The position numbers and the translations under genes are program-made. From Roseofilum capinflatum BLCC-M114 (GTDB lineage: Bacteria > Cyanobacteriota > Cyanobacteriia > Cyanobacteriales > Desertifilaceae), in NCBI RefSeq assembly GCF_030068505.1, contig NZ_JAQOSO010000055.1, forward strand, positions 155,541 to 219,540: a stretch of 64,000 nucleotides of DNA. The letters are read 5' to 3'. The notes beneath the pieces are model-generated. The model worked only from the letters and a program-made list of their open reading frames with translations. It had not been told where the DNA came from and did no database searches. Positions 1 to 8,535 of this stretch are shown here, piece by piece. Positions within the stretch are counted from its first letter, which is position 1. Each line of letters begins with the position of its first letter.

Positions 1-123
1 ATAGGTACTGGTGGCTTCCATGCAAGCATGGAGGTTAGATACTTCTTTACCTTGAAGCCAAGCGAGTAACTTCTCGAAGCCTTCACTATCATTACTAAAC
101 TTTCTTGGTTTACTGTCGAGTTT
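1..123 (-). pseudogene. IS110-family transposase fragment, cut by window edge
   Basis: Reading the minus strand from about 120 down to 1 gives a continuous frame with KPRKFSNDSEGFEKLLAWLQ followed by LHACMEATSTY. This matches the N-terminal third of IS110-type (DEDD) transposases, where a CMEAT.TYG motif is typical. A TAA at 124-126 lies just upstream in the same frame, and I see no GIDVSK-like start segment within the preceding 150 bases. The 5' end therefore looks deleted. The rest lies outside the window, so I cannot tell whether the downstream part is intact. Confidence 0.7.
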
Positions 124-478
124 TTAGATTGCCTGTGTTCAGTTGGGTTGGCTTATCTACATAACAGATTAACGGGTCGTCATCTCAGGGGCGGGACAGC
201 TTCAACTCAACCGATGCCACATCACTCTTACTTTGTACTGAAACTCTACTTAGGGCATGATCATTTGAGCATTTCTTTACTTTTCCTCTCCTCTGACTCC
301 CTGGGGTTGTTCTGTTGTCTGTTCTTTATTTCCCTCCTGATCACCATTGATGGAGCTTGCTGTTTAACGATCGCCGGCTTGGCCCGATCGCCTACTTGGC
401 CCGATCGCCAGTAGGAAGCAACTGGGTTTGTGCCCAACCAGTTGAGTCTGACCCCCAAGATTGAGTACACTCTCTATT
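124..478. other. Gene-poor gap beside the IS110 fragment
   Basis: This stretch has only weak short frames without coding character. Near 376-411 the phrase CTTGGCCCGATCGCC occurs twice in close succession. No tRNA, clear promoter or terminator was recognised. Part of it could be remains of the IS110 left end. Confidence 0.4.
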
Positions 479-1243
479 ATGCAAATCAATGATGACGACC
501 AATCTGTACTCAACGACAACGTTGACTTGAGTAGTCCCCTGGATAACCTAGGGCCTATGGAAGGGACTCCAGAGAGCGCCCCACCCCCCGATCCAGAGGA
601 AATGTTGCCCTTGCTAGAATCCTCCGTTACCCAAGAGCGGATGTTAGCAGCAAGGGTATTTTGCGAAATCCAAGACCATCGAGCGATTTCCCCTTTAATT
701 CGGTTATTGGGCGATCGCTGTCCTTTGGTGCGCGTCAGTGCTGCCTATGCTCTAGGACGGAATCCTTCCTCAGAGGCAATCGAACCCATAATTGACCAAC
801 TGCAACGGGACTGGAATGGCTATGTTCGCAAAGGGTTAGTCTGGTCATTAGGCAATAATCGCGATAGCCGCAGTTTATTTCCGTTGATTGACTCCCTGCG
901 TACCGATATCCCCGCCGTGCGCCTCTGGGCTGCCAGTGCCTTGGCACAAATGACTCACGTGAGTTATGAAGCGATTATTAGCACGATTCCGCCCCTAATT
1001 GAAGGATTAAGACGAGACCCCATTCCCGCCATTCGCAGTAACTGTGCCTGGTCTATCGGTCAACTAGCCCGCGAAATGCCCTCGAATGTGGTCTATGCTG
1101 GGGCGATCGATGGTCTAATTGAAGCCTTTGTGGAAGACGAAGACCTAGGAGTACGGGAAGATGCGCGATCGGCCTTGCTCAAAGTCGGAGACCCCAGAGC
1201 CTTACAACTGATTGAAGAGTTAGAACAAGAAGGATGGTTTTAG
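479..1243 (+). CDS. HEAT-repeat (PBS-lyase-like) protein
   Basis: The product is about 254 residues, mostly tandem alpha-helical repeats of the HEAT/PBS-lyase type. Units such as AISPLIRLLGDRCPLVRVSA, AIEPIIDQLQRDWNGYVRKG and LFPLIDSLRTDIPAVRLWAA recur about every 30-35 residues. An acidic, Pro-rich head precedes them. Such proteins are scaffolds; some cyanobacterial relatives act in bilin attachment or phycobilisome turnover, but nothing here shows this one does. I chose ATG 479; a TTG at 461 in the same frame would add six residues. It appears to be transcribed alone. Confidence 0.75.
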   Translation: MQINDDDQSVLNDNVDLSSPLDNLGPMEGTPESAPPPDPEEMLPLLESSVTQERMLAARVFCEIQDHRAISPLIRLLGDRCPLVRVSAAYALGRNPSSEAIEPIIDQLQRDWNGYVRKGLVWSLGNNRDSRSLFPLIDSLRTDIPAVRLWAASALAQMTHVSYEAIISTIPPLIEGLRRDPIPAIRSNCAWSIGQLAREMPSNVVYAGAIDGLIEAFVEDEDLGVREDARSALLKVGDPRALQLIEELEQEGWF

Positions 1244-1395
1244 TCAGGTTGAGAAACAGAGAAGAGCGATCGATTGATTCTCGGATTGAGATACATAACT
1301 TAATATTGGCCATAAACAGACTTGATCTATACTGGATGGCCATTAAAGCACTTGCCCTCAATGCTTTCTCATGCCTGTAGGGAAACTCAATTACT

Positions 1396-1908
1396 ATGCC
1401 CAACTATGCAGACCGAGATCGAGAAGCTACCATCAGTCTTTATACTCCCTTATGGATGCGTCAAGATATTGATTTAGATACCTGTGATAGTTACTAGTGG
1501 ATGCAATTGTTTTTTGCTCCTCAATTGGCGAAGAATCCTTCCGTTATTAAATTGAGACTCCATTTACTTTATCCTATAGAGACTTCTAATCGCGATTTCT
1601 CTACAGTCTCTTATGATCAACATCATTCTCTGAAACTGGAAGCGGCCTTAGAAATTAGCTTCAAAAACCGCCTTTCTTTAAGACGCTATCTGGAGTCGGA
1701 TGAGTATAAAACATTGACTGTTGATATGCCTAAGTATATTAAATCTTTTCAGCCTTACCCACAACGGAGTCGATCGACGCTAGTTTATAATGGGCAGCCA
1801 ACGCTAGTCGGTCAAAGGGGGTTAGTCGGCGCTCAAAGTATTGAACAGTTAGGAGCGATTAACCAAATTCAAGAGTCAGTTACTCAACTGATGTTAGTTA
1901 ACCGTTAA
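1396..1908 (+). pseudogene. Deleted paralogue of the EthD-like gene at 2633
   Basis: The frame opens MPNYADRDREA, matching MPDYSERDKQA of the intact gene 0.7 kb downstream. After 33 codons it meets TAG at 1495-1497, then continues in the same frame with WMQLFFAPQLAK, which aligns to WMKETLAPALAK at residue 165 of the intact protein. About 130 codons of the middle are therefore missing. The C-terminal part (1498-1908) remains well conserved, including KSFQPYPQR. Residues 34 and 165 of the intact copy are both Trp, so deletion at a short TGG homology is plausible. Confidence 0.8.
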
Positions 1909-1920
1909 GTTTGGGTTAAT

Positions 1921-2505
1921 TTAGGATTTAGGCCGATTAATGACATTGAGTAACCAGAGACTGCCAACAATAGAGATAAAATGAGATACCGTGGTATGGG
2001 TATTTCCCAACAAGACAAATAAATCGATTGGTTCAATAAATCTGCCCAGATCGGCTCCTGTAGGAATCAATCCTTGGGGTTGAAAGAGGGATTTACCCAG
2101 TAGTATCCCGGTAATGGCTTCAGCAGCTAAGAGAGAAAAGCTCATACCGACAATATTACAGACCAAGCCAAATTTAATCATTTGGATAGTGGTAGCCTTG
2201 GAGGGACGGACACTGGTATCGGGCGATCGCAGTTGTCGCGCTAACCGAGTGTAACGAAAGGCTTGCACGATACTGAAATAGAGGACAAGAAGACCACAAA
2301 TGGCAAAAAATGCCCCTCCTCCACGACCGGGATCTTGGACTCCTGCTCGTGTCTCTTGACCAATTAAGGCAAACAAAAAGATAATCGTGGCGATCGCCCC
2401 TAATACGACTTGAGTCCAAAAGCTAATCCAAGCGGTCAGACGCAAGTTCCCCGAAAATTTCTCGACAGCAGGGGGAAGGGCATGGAATTCAGAGTTATCA
2501 GGCAT
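1921..2505 (-). CDS. DUF3611 / TIC21-like membrane protein
   Basis: This is a 194-residue protein with about four predicted membrane segments: around residues 25-48, 62-82, 108-130 and 160-188. Its length, segment layout and the motifs FRYTRLARQLR and LFVLLGNTHTTVSHF fit the cyanobacterial/plastid DUF3611 family, which as I recall includes plant TIC21/PIC1. Those plant proteins are linked to protein import or iron transport at the chloroplast envelope; the role in cyanobacteria is unsettled. It converges on the pseudogene at 1396 and diverges from the EthD-like gene at 2633. Family assignment is from memory of the pattern. Confidence 0.7.
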   Translation of the reverse strand: MPDNSEFHALPPAVEKFSGNLRLTAWISFWTQVVLGAIATIIFLFALIGQETRAGVQDPGRGGGAFFAICGLLVLYFSIVQAFRYTRLARQLRSPDTSVRPSKATTIQMIKFGLVCNIVGMSFSLLAAEAITGILLGKSLFQPQGLIPTGADLGRFIEPIDLFVLLGNTHTTVSHFISIVGSLWLLNVINRPKS

Positions 2506-2632
2506 AGTAATTCGCTACAGCTCCATTCCTTAATCTAGCAGGAAACTCCAAGAGGCGATCGGCAAATTCTTGACGACTGTCAAAAGGGTGTATTCTATAT
2601 TGTAAGCTACTTATCAAAAGGTGAACTGAACG

Positions 2633-3493
2633 ATGCCAGATTATTCAGAACGAGATAAACAAGCCGTTGTCACTAACTATGCTGTCCTCTGGAAACGGGC
2701 TGATATAGATTTAGAAACTTTTGATGGTTATTGGGGCCATGTCCATGGGCCAGTCTGTGTCCGTCTTCCTGGTTTATATCAGTATTGGCAACATCAAGTC
2801 CATCACAATCTAGGAGGCATTTGGCCAGAGATCGAAGGAGTAACCACCCGTTCCTTACCAGAAGAAAACTTCGATGGAGTTGCCGAGTTAACCTTTAAAA
2901 GCAATGAAGATCGACTCACATGGTTCAAAGCTTTCCAAGAAACTTTAACCGGTGATGATGCTAATTTCCTTAGTCACATCGTCATTTATACAACCAGTCC
3001 TGGAAATAGTGTTACTTACTACGACGAACTGGAAAATGGACAACCGACAGGATTAGTCTCGGCTGATAAATTCAATATCATCGTTCGCAAAAAGGACAGT
3101 GTAAAAGTTGCAAAATTTCATAAATGGATGAAAGAAACTTTAGCTCCTGCACTAGCCAAGGCACAACCTATCCTGAAAGTGCGGATGCACTTATTTGATG
3201 AAACCACCATGCAACCTGACTTCCAAGGAGCCATTGAAATTAGTTTCACCAATCGTTTGGCTTTACGGAATTATTTGGCATCGGATGATTACCAACAAAT
3301 TTCTCAAGATATTTCCAAGTATCTCAAATCCTTCCAGCCCTATCCACAAAGAGGGACATTTACCCTGGCTTATGAAGGAGAGCCAACTCTAACTGGAGAA
3401 TGGGGAATCACTGGGGCACAAATGATTGAAACAGTCGGAGCTGTCAATCAAACGCAGCCCGTCGTGAGAAATTTAATGTTAGGTAACGGTTAA
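2633..3493 (+). CDS. EthD-like domain protein, duplicated fold
   Basis: The product has 286 residues. The N-terminal half has FDGYWGHVHGPVCVRLPGLY and QHQVHHNLGGIWP, the pattern of dimeric alpha/beta-barrel EthD-type domains (D.E.FD.YW..VHGP). The second half (about 146-286) has a similar layout ending KYLKSFQPYPQRG. EthD-like domains bind or modify small hydrophobic molecules; no substrate is suggested here. ATG 2633 follows GGTGAACTGAACG. A broken tandem copy lies upstream (1396-1908) with the DUF3611 gene in between on the other strand. Confidence 0.7.
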   Translation: MPDYSERDKQAVVTNYAVLWKRADIDLETFDGYWGHVHGPVCVRLPGLYQYWQHQVHHNLGGIWPEIEGVTTRSLPEENFDGVAELTFKSNEDRLTWFKAFQETLTGDDANFLSHIVIYTTSPGNSVTYYDELENGQPTGLVSADKFNIIVRKKDSVKVAKFHKWMKETLAPALAKAQPILKVRMHLFDETTMQPDFQGAIEISFTNRLALRNYLASDDYQQISQDISKYLKSFQPYPQRGTFTLAYEGEPTLTGEWGITGAQMIETVGAVNQTQPVVRNLMLGNG

Positions 3494-3573
3494 ATTCCCA
3501 TTTTTTGTATTTTTCCTATTGGTTCTTTTCTACCTCTTTTGTCAAGTTCCGAAAAAAAAGAGTCAAATCCCTA

Positions 3574-3825
3574 ATGCCTGACTTAGATAGTGTGAGTAGT
3601 CAGAGCAGAAGCTTGGCGTTTTTTCGGAAAATGACAGAAGAGGACTCAATTTTAATGCTTCAATCATCGGACAGTGACAAAAAAGGATTATTAAGATATC
3701 CCCTCAATCCAGAATTATTTGTAGCCTCAAGAATAATTATGTTATCCTTCATGGTTGATACGGATAAAGCGTATATCTTAGATCATCCAATTCTGGATTC
3801 TAAGGGAAGCGCCTGTATCTATTGA
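3574..3825 (+). CDS. Small protein of unknown function
   Basis: This 83-codon frame starts at ATG 3574, 80 bases after the EthD-like gene. The product (MPDLDSVSSQ... LDSKGSACIY) has no recognisable domain or membrane segment. It follows the upstream gene on the same strand and could be co-transcribed. No good ribosome binding site precedes it. It may be a chance frame. Confidence 0.3.
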   Translation: MPDLDSVSSQSRSLAFFRKMTEEDSILMLQSSDSDKKGLLRYPLNPELFVASRIIMLSFMVDTDKAYILDHPILDSKGSACIY

Positions 3826-3925
3826 TGTAGGTTAGTCAACCCATTAATCTCCCTGTTGCCATACAGGGCTTTAGATCTCAGCTCCAAGGATTTCACCTAC
3901 CAATCGGGGTAACCATCAACGACTT

Positions 3926-3951
3926 AACCCAAAACCACTGGCATTTGGGTT
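3926..3951. terminator. Possible hairpin terminator
   Basis: AACCCAAA and TTTGGGTT form an 8-bp stem around a 10-base loop in the gap after 3825. There is no long T-run, so termination is only suggested. Confidence 0.3.
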
Positions 3952-4107
3952 AGATGATTTAGGCTCAAGCGGGTGTGCATCTACAAAATTACCCAAAATC
4001 TCTTTTCAAGTTAACCTGAGCCAGTCTTTAACGTTTTGTAAGGGAATTTTCATAACCAGGGCTGCATTTACTCAAGTCCAGTTCATTGACCTGATTTGAG
4101 TTCATTC

Positions 4108-4524
4108 ATGCTTGTGCAGAGAAAAGCTATGACATTTGAAGAAATTTATCGTTTTTTTCAAGACCCACCGCCCATTCACTTGAATACCGAGTTAGCCGTC
4201 TGTTATGTCTTATCCGTCTTACTCAATAAAGACTCCTATGGAACCGAACTCATCCGACTCCTGAAAAAGCAGTATCCCAAATATCGCCTATCCGATACAG
4301 TGCTTTACAGCGCCCTCAAATTCTTGGAAGAGGAAGAGATGATCACCGGATATTGGAAGAAACTCGCCCGACGGGGACGGCCTCGCAGGATGTATCAGAT
4401 CCAATATCGGGGACGCGCTCAAGCTCAAGAATTGGCGCTCTTGTGGCAAGAATATACCAGTGATGGCCCCCTTGAAATGGCAGCTCCTGCTTTAACTGTG
4501 CGTAAAAGTGTCTCCCAATCTTAG
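4108..4524 (+). CDS. PadR-family transcriptional regulator
   Basis: The product has about 138 residues with the PadR winged-helix layout: LAVCYVLSVLLNKDSYGTEL (first helices), LSDTVLYSALKFLEEEEMIT (recognition helix region) and a wing with ARRGRPRRMYQI. PadR proteins are usually small dimeric repressors. Cyanobacterial members include the clock-related Pex protein; similarity to Pex is possible but not shown. ATG 4108 is used here; ATG 4129 (MTFEEIYRFF) is an equally plausible start. It is a single gene facing the convergent PEP-CTERM gene. Confidence 0.8.
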   Translation: MLVQRKAMTFEEIYRFFQDPPPIHLNTELAVCYVLSVLLNKDSYGTELIRLLKKQYPKYRLSDTVLYSALKFLEEEEMITGYWKKLARRGRPRRMYQIQYRGRAQAQELALLWQEYTSDGPLEMAAPALTVRKSVSQS

Positions 4525-4592
4525 GTAACGCTATGCCCTTTAGAGAAGTTAGGTTCAGTTATTTCACATAACCGATAACCATCAGCCAGGCT

Positions 4593-4614
4593 TGTAGGGG
4601 CGATCGCCCCTACA
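4593..4614. repeat. 22-nt perfect palindrome containing HIP1
   Basis: TGTAGGGGCGA and its exact reverse complement are joined at the GCGATCGC core. It lies between the convergent PadR and PEP-CTERM genes, so it could serve as a two-way terminator hairpin. A near-identical 20-nt copy sits at 7263-7282. Confidence 0.7.
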
Positions 4615-4652
4615 GATTGTGTCAATACACGCCTAACGACTAGCGATAGGAT

Positions 4653-6455
4653 TTAGAGCTTCCGGGATTGACGACGGTGGCGCAAGCGGATTAAGATAGC
4701 GCCTACTCCAACTAATCCGAACAGAGTTGAGGGTTCTGGAATATCTTGGGAAGATTCATACTCTGGATCGAGAGGCCTGAGCGTAAAGTCAGCAGTTTCA
4801 GTGTTGAAAGCCAGTTTAATCGGCAATGCCATCGGATTCGTCGGATCGATGGTATCCCCTGTGCGAACCGTAAAGTTCTTCACACCCATAACACCATCTA
4901 ACCCTTCAACCAGCAAGTCGCCTAACAAATCAGCATAGTGATTGAAGTTGATTTGATCGCCACTGGAAAATTGACCCAGAACGTTATCTCCGACAGAAAC
5001 GGTAAACGGATTGTCAAAGTCAACGGGTAAATCTAAGATTGAAGTAAACAGGGACTCGCTGTCCATTTCGTAGTTAAATCCGTAGGCAGTCGGAGGATCG
5101 AACCAACGACCACTGGTCACACCACAGAAGTTCATCTGATTAATCTGCTGCACGGGGCAGTTGGGCAGCCAGGGGTTGAACTGAGAATCAGCAAACGAGT
5201 TTGCACGAAAAACACCTTCAAAACCGTTAGCCAGTTTAGCCCAGAAGGTAATCTCATTGCTATCGTTGAGACTCCCCCGATCCATGGCCAAGTCGGTAAC
5301 GGTTGAGCCATCTAGGGCATCACCAATACCAATGACTTTATCCTTAAGGGGATCGTCTCCAATAAAGATTCCTTTCTTGTATCGATCGTCTCTAGGGTTG
5401 GTTTGATTGGCCATGAAGGCAACAATATTGTCATTTCTATCGTTAATGGAGCTTGTGCCCATATTAATGAAGCTTGAACTCGTTGGGTCAAAATGACAGG
5501 CATGCGCTTGTCCTGGTGGACAGTAATTACTAGCAACCACACTGCCACTATTACCATCTCCAGTGAGGATGGCTTGCCCAGCAGGTCCACCAATAGCAGT
5601 GGTAGGCAGAACTCCGATAAAAGCAGAAATCATGTCGTTGTCATTGATATTCGCTTCGCGGTATGCGCCTGCAACAAAAGTAGGATTGGTAATGACTTGA
5701 GAGACAGCAGCACCATTGCCAGCATATATGCCATCGGTCATGGAGAAACTAACCCATCCCCTACGGTTAATGGATGGTGCTTGAAAGAGGCATTGGTTGG
5801 CTCCGCATTGACTGATTCGGGTGATTCCTCCTGGATCTCCTTTGAAGACATTGACAACTCCATTGCTTTTGGCCGTAAATGCCACCTCTCCCTTATTGTT
5901 GATGGAAAGTCCAGGAGCGAAAGTATAGCCATTAGCGCTACTGGCAATTAATTCTAGGGGAGCAGTGCTACTCTGTCGGGTGTAGATACGCTGGCTGCCA
6001 TCGGACATCTTAGCGACAAAAGCAACGTTCCAATTGGGACTAATCGCAATTCCAGGGCCAAAACCGACAATGGTATCTTGCCCGATTTGAGTCCCTACCT
6101 GAGCAATAAGCCGACGAGCATTAAGTCCTCTGCCGCCAGTGTTAGTATAGATTGCATCTCCATTGACGGTTCTGGCATGATAAGCAACTCGTCCACCGCG
6201 ATCGCTGAGGGCAATCCCTCTACCTGCTTGGTAATTGGCATCAGCAGCTAAGTTGAAAGCAGGCCCCCAGGCGGAAAGGTGGCCGCTAGTCCCTAAGCCG
6301 CGATAGACTTGGCTGTAACTAGAGCCAACACTGCTTGGATCAGTGCTGGCAATGCGGGAAAAAGTGAAGTTGGCTGCCTGCGCGTGGCTGGCCGTGAAGA
6401 TTGAAGCACCTGTGAGCAGTAGGCTCGTCCATTGAAAGAGTTTTTGAGAAGTCAT
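4653..6455 (-). CDS. PEP-CTERM protein with NxxGxxAF-type repeats
   Basis: The product is about 600 residues from ATG 6455, which is preceded by GGGAGA at good spacing; a longer frame to 6623 lacks such a site. Residues 1-28 are a signal peptide ending ASHAQA. The body has repeated motifs such as INNKGEVAFTAK, ISPNWNVAFVAK, INDRNDNIVAFMA and LNDSNEITFWAK, the pattern of NxxGxxAF tandem-repeat proteins. The C-terminus has PEPSTLFGLVGVGAILI followed by RLRHRR, a PEP-CTERM sorting signal recognised by exosortase. It is probably exported and attached to the cell surface or released into the sheath. No exosortase gene is in the window. Confidence 0.85.
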   Translation of the reverse strand: MTSQKLFQWTSLLLTGASIFTASHAQAANFTFSRIASTDPSSVGSSYSQVYRGLGTSGHLSAWGPAFNLAADANYQAGRGIALSDRGGRVAYHARTVNGDAIYTNTGGRGLNARRLIAQVGTQIGQDTIVGFGPGIAISPNWNVAFVAKMSDGSQRIYTRQSSTAPLELIASSANGYTFAPGLSINNKGEVAFTAKSNGVVNVFKGDPGGITRISQCGANQCLFQAPSINRRGWVSFSMTDGIYAGNGAAVSQVITNPTFVAGAYREANINDNDMISAFIGVLPTTAIGGPAGQAILTGDGNSGSVVASNYCPPGQAHACHFDPTSSSFINMGTSSINDRNDNIVAFMANQTNPRDDRYKKGIFIGDDPLKDKVIGIGDALDGSTVTDLAMDRGSLNDSNEITFWAKLANGFEGVFRANSFADSQFNPWLPNCPVQQINQMNFCGVTSGRWFDPPTAYGFNYEMDSESLFTSILDLPVDFDNPFTVSVGDNVLGQFSSGDQINFNHYADLLGDLLVEGLDGVMGVKNFTVRTGDTIDPTNPMALPIKLAFNTETADFTLRPLDPEYESSQDIPEPSTLFGLVGVGAILIRLRHRRQSRKL

Positions 6456-6658
6456 GGGTAATTTTCTCCCGATCGCGACACAGATCAATTGCTGAACTAT
6501 TGGTACTGAGGTATTCAGGGTTTGTGGAATAGCACCATGCGCTATTTGGGTGATAGGTAATGAGGGTGAGAAGTCTTTGAATAAAGGTTTTTCAGCCATT
6601 GTCACCGATCGAAATTGGCCCATAAAGGGCGCGTAGTGAAGTATTCAGCTTTCCTGTC

Positions 6659-6696
6659 ACTTCAGTATTTCCTTCTGAGAATACTGAAGTTTTTTA
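6659..6696 (+). terminator. Rho-independent-type terminator without an obvious gene
   Basis: ACTTCAGTATT pairs perfectly with AATACTGAAGT (11 bp) around a 10-base loop, followed by a run of six or more T. The orientation ends a plus-strand transcript, but no plus-strand gene lies upstream; the PEP-CTERM gene runs the other way. Confidence 0.6.
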
Positions 6697-6987
6697 TGGA
6701 AGTCATTAAGAACAACCGTAAATTCACAGAATCTTGTTCAAAATCTGTGTTTTATGTATTTTCTGTAAAAATAAGTTGTTTTTTTAAGGAATCAAACTGA
6801 GTCACTGGCAACAAAAAGAGAGTTTTTTAGTTAAAACTCCTGAATTTAAGTCATAAAACATGATTCGATTCCGTAAGGAATTTAAGAAAACCTTCTTTTC
6901 TTCGCAATATTTTCAGTAAGAGTACGGAGATATTCCAGCGCTTTATGCTGTTGAATAATAAGTAATATTAAATTCGGAAATTTGTGT

Positions 6988-7160
6988 CATTGCGACCGCA
7001 GGGAAGCATTCGGGCTTTACGTTTCACGCAAGCTTCGCTTTCATGTCGGCGACAGCCGAAACGCGCATACTTCGTATTCATGTCCGCGAAGCGGAAACGC
7101 CGAGTTTACCGGTATAAGGGAGATTGCTTCATTCCGCTTCGCTTCATTCGCAATGACATA
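6988..7160. repeat. Dispersed-repeat patch with small palindromes
   Basis: The stretch begins GTCATTGCGACC and ends CGCAATGAC, a loose inverted pair. Inside are CATGTCGGCGACAGCCGAAA (7041-7060) and CATGTCCGCGAAGCGGAAA (7080-7098), two members of a hairpin family also present near 25322, 25440, 26859 and 43851. It is non-coding. Confidence 0.6.
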
Positions 7161-7179
7161 CTATTTGAGCGTAGTTGAA

Positions 7180-7233
7180 GGGGCTGGGGGATGAGGGGCA
7201 GCCATGACATAACTCATTTAGGTTTGCTATATA
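7180..7233 (+). repeat. Right-end copy of the MITE at 43941-44095
   Basis: This 54-base stretch, including GATGAGGGGCAGCCATGACA and AACTCATTTAGGTTTGCTAT, is almost identical to 44041-44094. Only one end is present here, so it is a partial or composite copy. Confidence 0.65.
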
Positions 7234-7262
7234 GTTGATTTGTTTTAGAATGGGGTATGGGT

Positions 7263-7282
7263 GTAGGGGCGATCGCCCCTAC
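7263..7282. repeat. 20-nt HIP1 palindrome, second copy
   Basis: GTAGGGGCGATCGCCCCTAC is a perfect palindrome 30 bases beyond the accD stop codon on that strand. It may act as an accD terminator. It matches the core of the palindrome at 4593. Confidence 0.65.
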
Positions 7283-7312
7283 CTCTAGTATTTTCAGGGA
7301 TGAATTCAAGGC

Positions 7313-8281
7313 TCAATTCTCGATCGCCTGATGGGTGTTGAGAGTCGGATCGGGCAGGGAATGGGAATAGCTAGGAATATCTCCATTCTGTTGTCCTTTA
7401 TCCATCGGTTTAGCCGTCTCTTCTACCCCTCCATGGAGGCGTACCAACTGGGCTAAAGTTTTCTTCAGTTGGGTACGGGGCACAATTAAATCAACAAAGC
7501 CATGTTGCAGCAAATATTCCGAAGTTTGGAAATCATCGGGGAGCTTTTCCCGTAGGGTTTGTTCGATGACTCGTCGCCCGGCAAATCCAATGGTGGCTTT
7601 CGGTTCAGCCAGAATCAGATCGCCGAGCATGGCAAAACTGGCAATTACGCCCCCAGTAGTGGGATGGGTGAGAACAGGCATGTAGAGTAAACCCGCTTCT
7701 TGATGACGCTCGACAGCTCCTGAAATTTTCGCCATTTGCATCAAACTCAGCATTCCTTCCTGCATTCGTGCCCCTCCAGAGGCACAAATGACGATCGCCG
7801 GTATTCCCTCTGAAGTCGCTTTTTCCAGCAGTCGGGCAATTTTTTCCCCAACCACCGATCCCATGCTGCCCCCCATAAAGCCAAAGTCCATCACAGCTAG
7901 GGCAATGGGCAAGCCATCCAATTGACCCAAACCCGTTTGTACCGCATCATTAAGATGGGTTTTCGCTTGATATTCCTTGAGGCGATCGCTATACCGTTTG
8001 CGGTCTTTAAACTTTAAAGGATCGTCCGGGCGCAAATGCTCATCCAAAGGAGTCCAGGTTTTACTATCAATCAATTGGGCAATCCGTTCATTGCTATCGA
8101 CCCGAAAATGGTGTTCGCATTCCAAACACACCATTTGATTGCTCTGTAAATCCTTCGTATAGGTCAAAACTCCACACATGGGGCATTTCGTCCACAACCC
8201 ATCAGCAATTTCCCGCTCTTGGCGTTCTGGGCTGATGGGAGAAGTTTTTTGTCTGTTGGCAAACCAATCAAATAAAGACAT
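7313..8281 (-). CDS. accD: Acetyl-CoA carboxylase carboxyltransferase subunit beta
   Basis: AccD pairs with AccA to move the carboxyl group from biotin-BCCP to acetyl-CoA, giving malonyl-CoA for fatty-acid synthesis in the cytosol. The 322-residue product has the N-terminal C4 zinc ribbon (CPMCG then CLECEHHF, about residues 36-60). The carboxyltransferase core follows with [24 protein letters not shown] and [14 protein letters not shown]. The length is normal for the family. ATG 8281 (MSLFDWF) is chosen over a TTG six bases upstream. A Pro/Ser tail after about residue 295 is a variable extension. Confidence 0.95.
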   Translation of the reverse strand: MSLFDWFANRQKTSPISPERQEREIADGLWTKCPMCGVLTYTKDLQSNQMVCLECEHHFRVDSNERIAQLIDSKTWTPLDEHLRPDDPLKFKDRKRYSDRLKEYQAKTHLNDAVQTGLGQLDGLPIALAVMDFGFMGGSMGSVVGEKIARLLEKATSEGIPAIVICASGGARMQEGMLSLMQMAKISGAVERHQEAGLLYMPVLTHPTTGGVIASFAMLGDLILAEPKATIGFAGRRVIEQTLREKLPDDFQTSEYLLQHGFVDLIVPRTQLKKTLAQLVRLHGGVEETAKPMDKGQQNGDIPSYSHSLPDPTLNTHQAIEN

Positions 8282-8315
8282 GAACAATAAAGAGATTATC
8301 TAAGGGAAAGTTAAA

Positions 8316-8531
8316 TTACTCGTCTGGGGTCTCCTCTATTTCGCTCAGAAGCAACAAAGCACTCCAACGATATTCGGGCGCAACCTGCACGGCAGTGGGA
8401 GACCCCATACCTAAATAGGAGACTACCCCGCAATCCACCAGGCGGGTGGGGATTTCCTGGGCACTGAGCAACTGTTCCATCAGTTCTGCCTCCCAGCGAG
8501 TTGAGGTCGTGCGAATTGTAATCCAAGACAC
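8316..8531 (-). CDS. DUF2007-like small protein
   Basis: A 71-residue protein starting at GTG 8531, with AGGA upstream. Residues TTSTRWEAELMEQLLSAQEI and IPTRLVDCG resemble DUF2007-type domains, in which a helix for subunit choice is followed by a short strand; these are proposed signalling or carrier domains. The start lies four bases from the stop of pilD upstream, so it is probably the last gene of a pilD operon. Function is unknown; the family call is tentative. Confidence 0.65.
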   Translation of the reverse strand: MSWITIRTTSTRWEAELMEQLLSAQEIPTRLVDCGVVSYLGMGSPTAVQVAPEYRWSALLLLSEIEETPDE

Positions 8532-8535
8532 TCGA

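Larger units (their letters stand above)
6456..7312. other. 857-base spacer holding repeats and a hairpin
   Basis: No convincing gene lies here. From the PEP-CTERM side it contains a strong plus-strand hairpin with T-run (6659-6696), an AT-rich stretch, a dispersed-repeat patch (about 6988-7160), half of a MITE-like repeat (7180-7233) and a HIP1 palindrome (7263-7282). Short frames in the repeat patch are not genes. Confidence 0.6.

Noticed and set aside
148..414. 88-codon plus-strand frame near the left edge
   Set aside because: No domain, odd composition (Leu/Ser/Cys-rich) and no ribosome site; overlaps the debris beside the IS110 fragment.
3574..3825. Treating the small frame as a relic of the EthD-like gene
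   Set aside because: No stretch of its product aligns to the EthD-like protein, so it is listed only as a low-confidence small ORF.
6615..6800. 61-codon plus-strand frame upstream of the PEP-CTERM gene
   Set aside because: It reads straight through the terminator hairpin and T-run at 6659-6696 and has low-complexity Lys/Phe content.
6982..7194. Two overlapping 64-70-codon frames
   Set aside because: They translate a dispersed-repeat patch; similar repeat DNA occurs at other non-coding sites.
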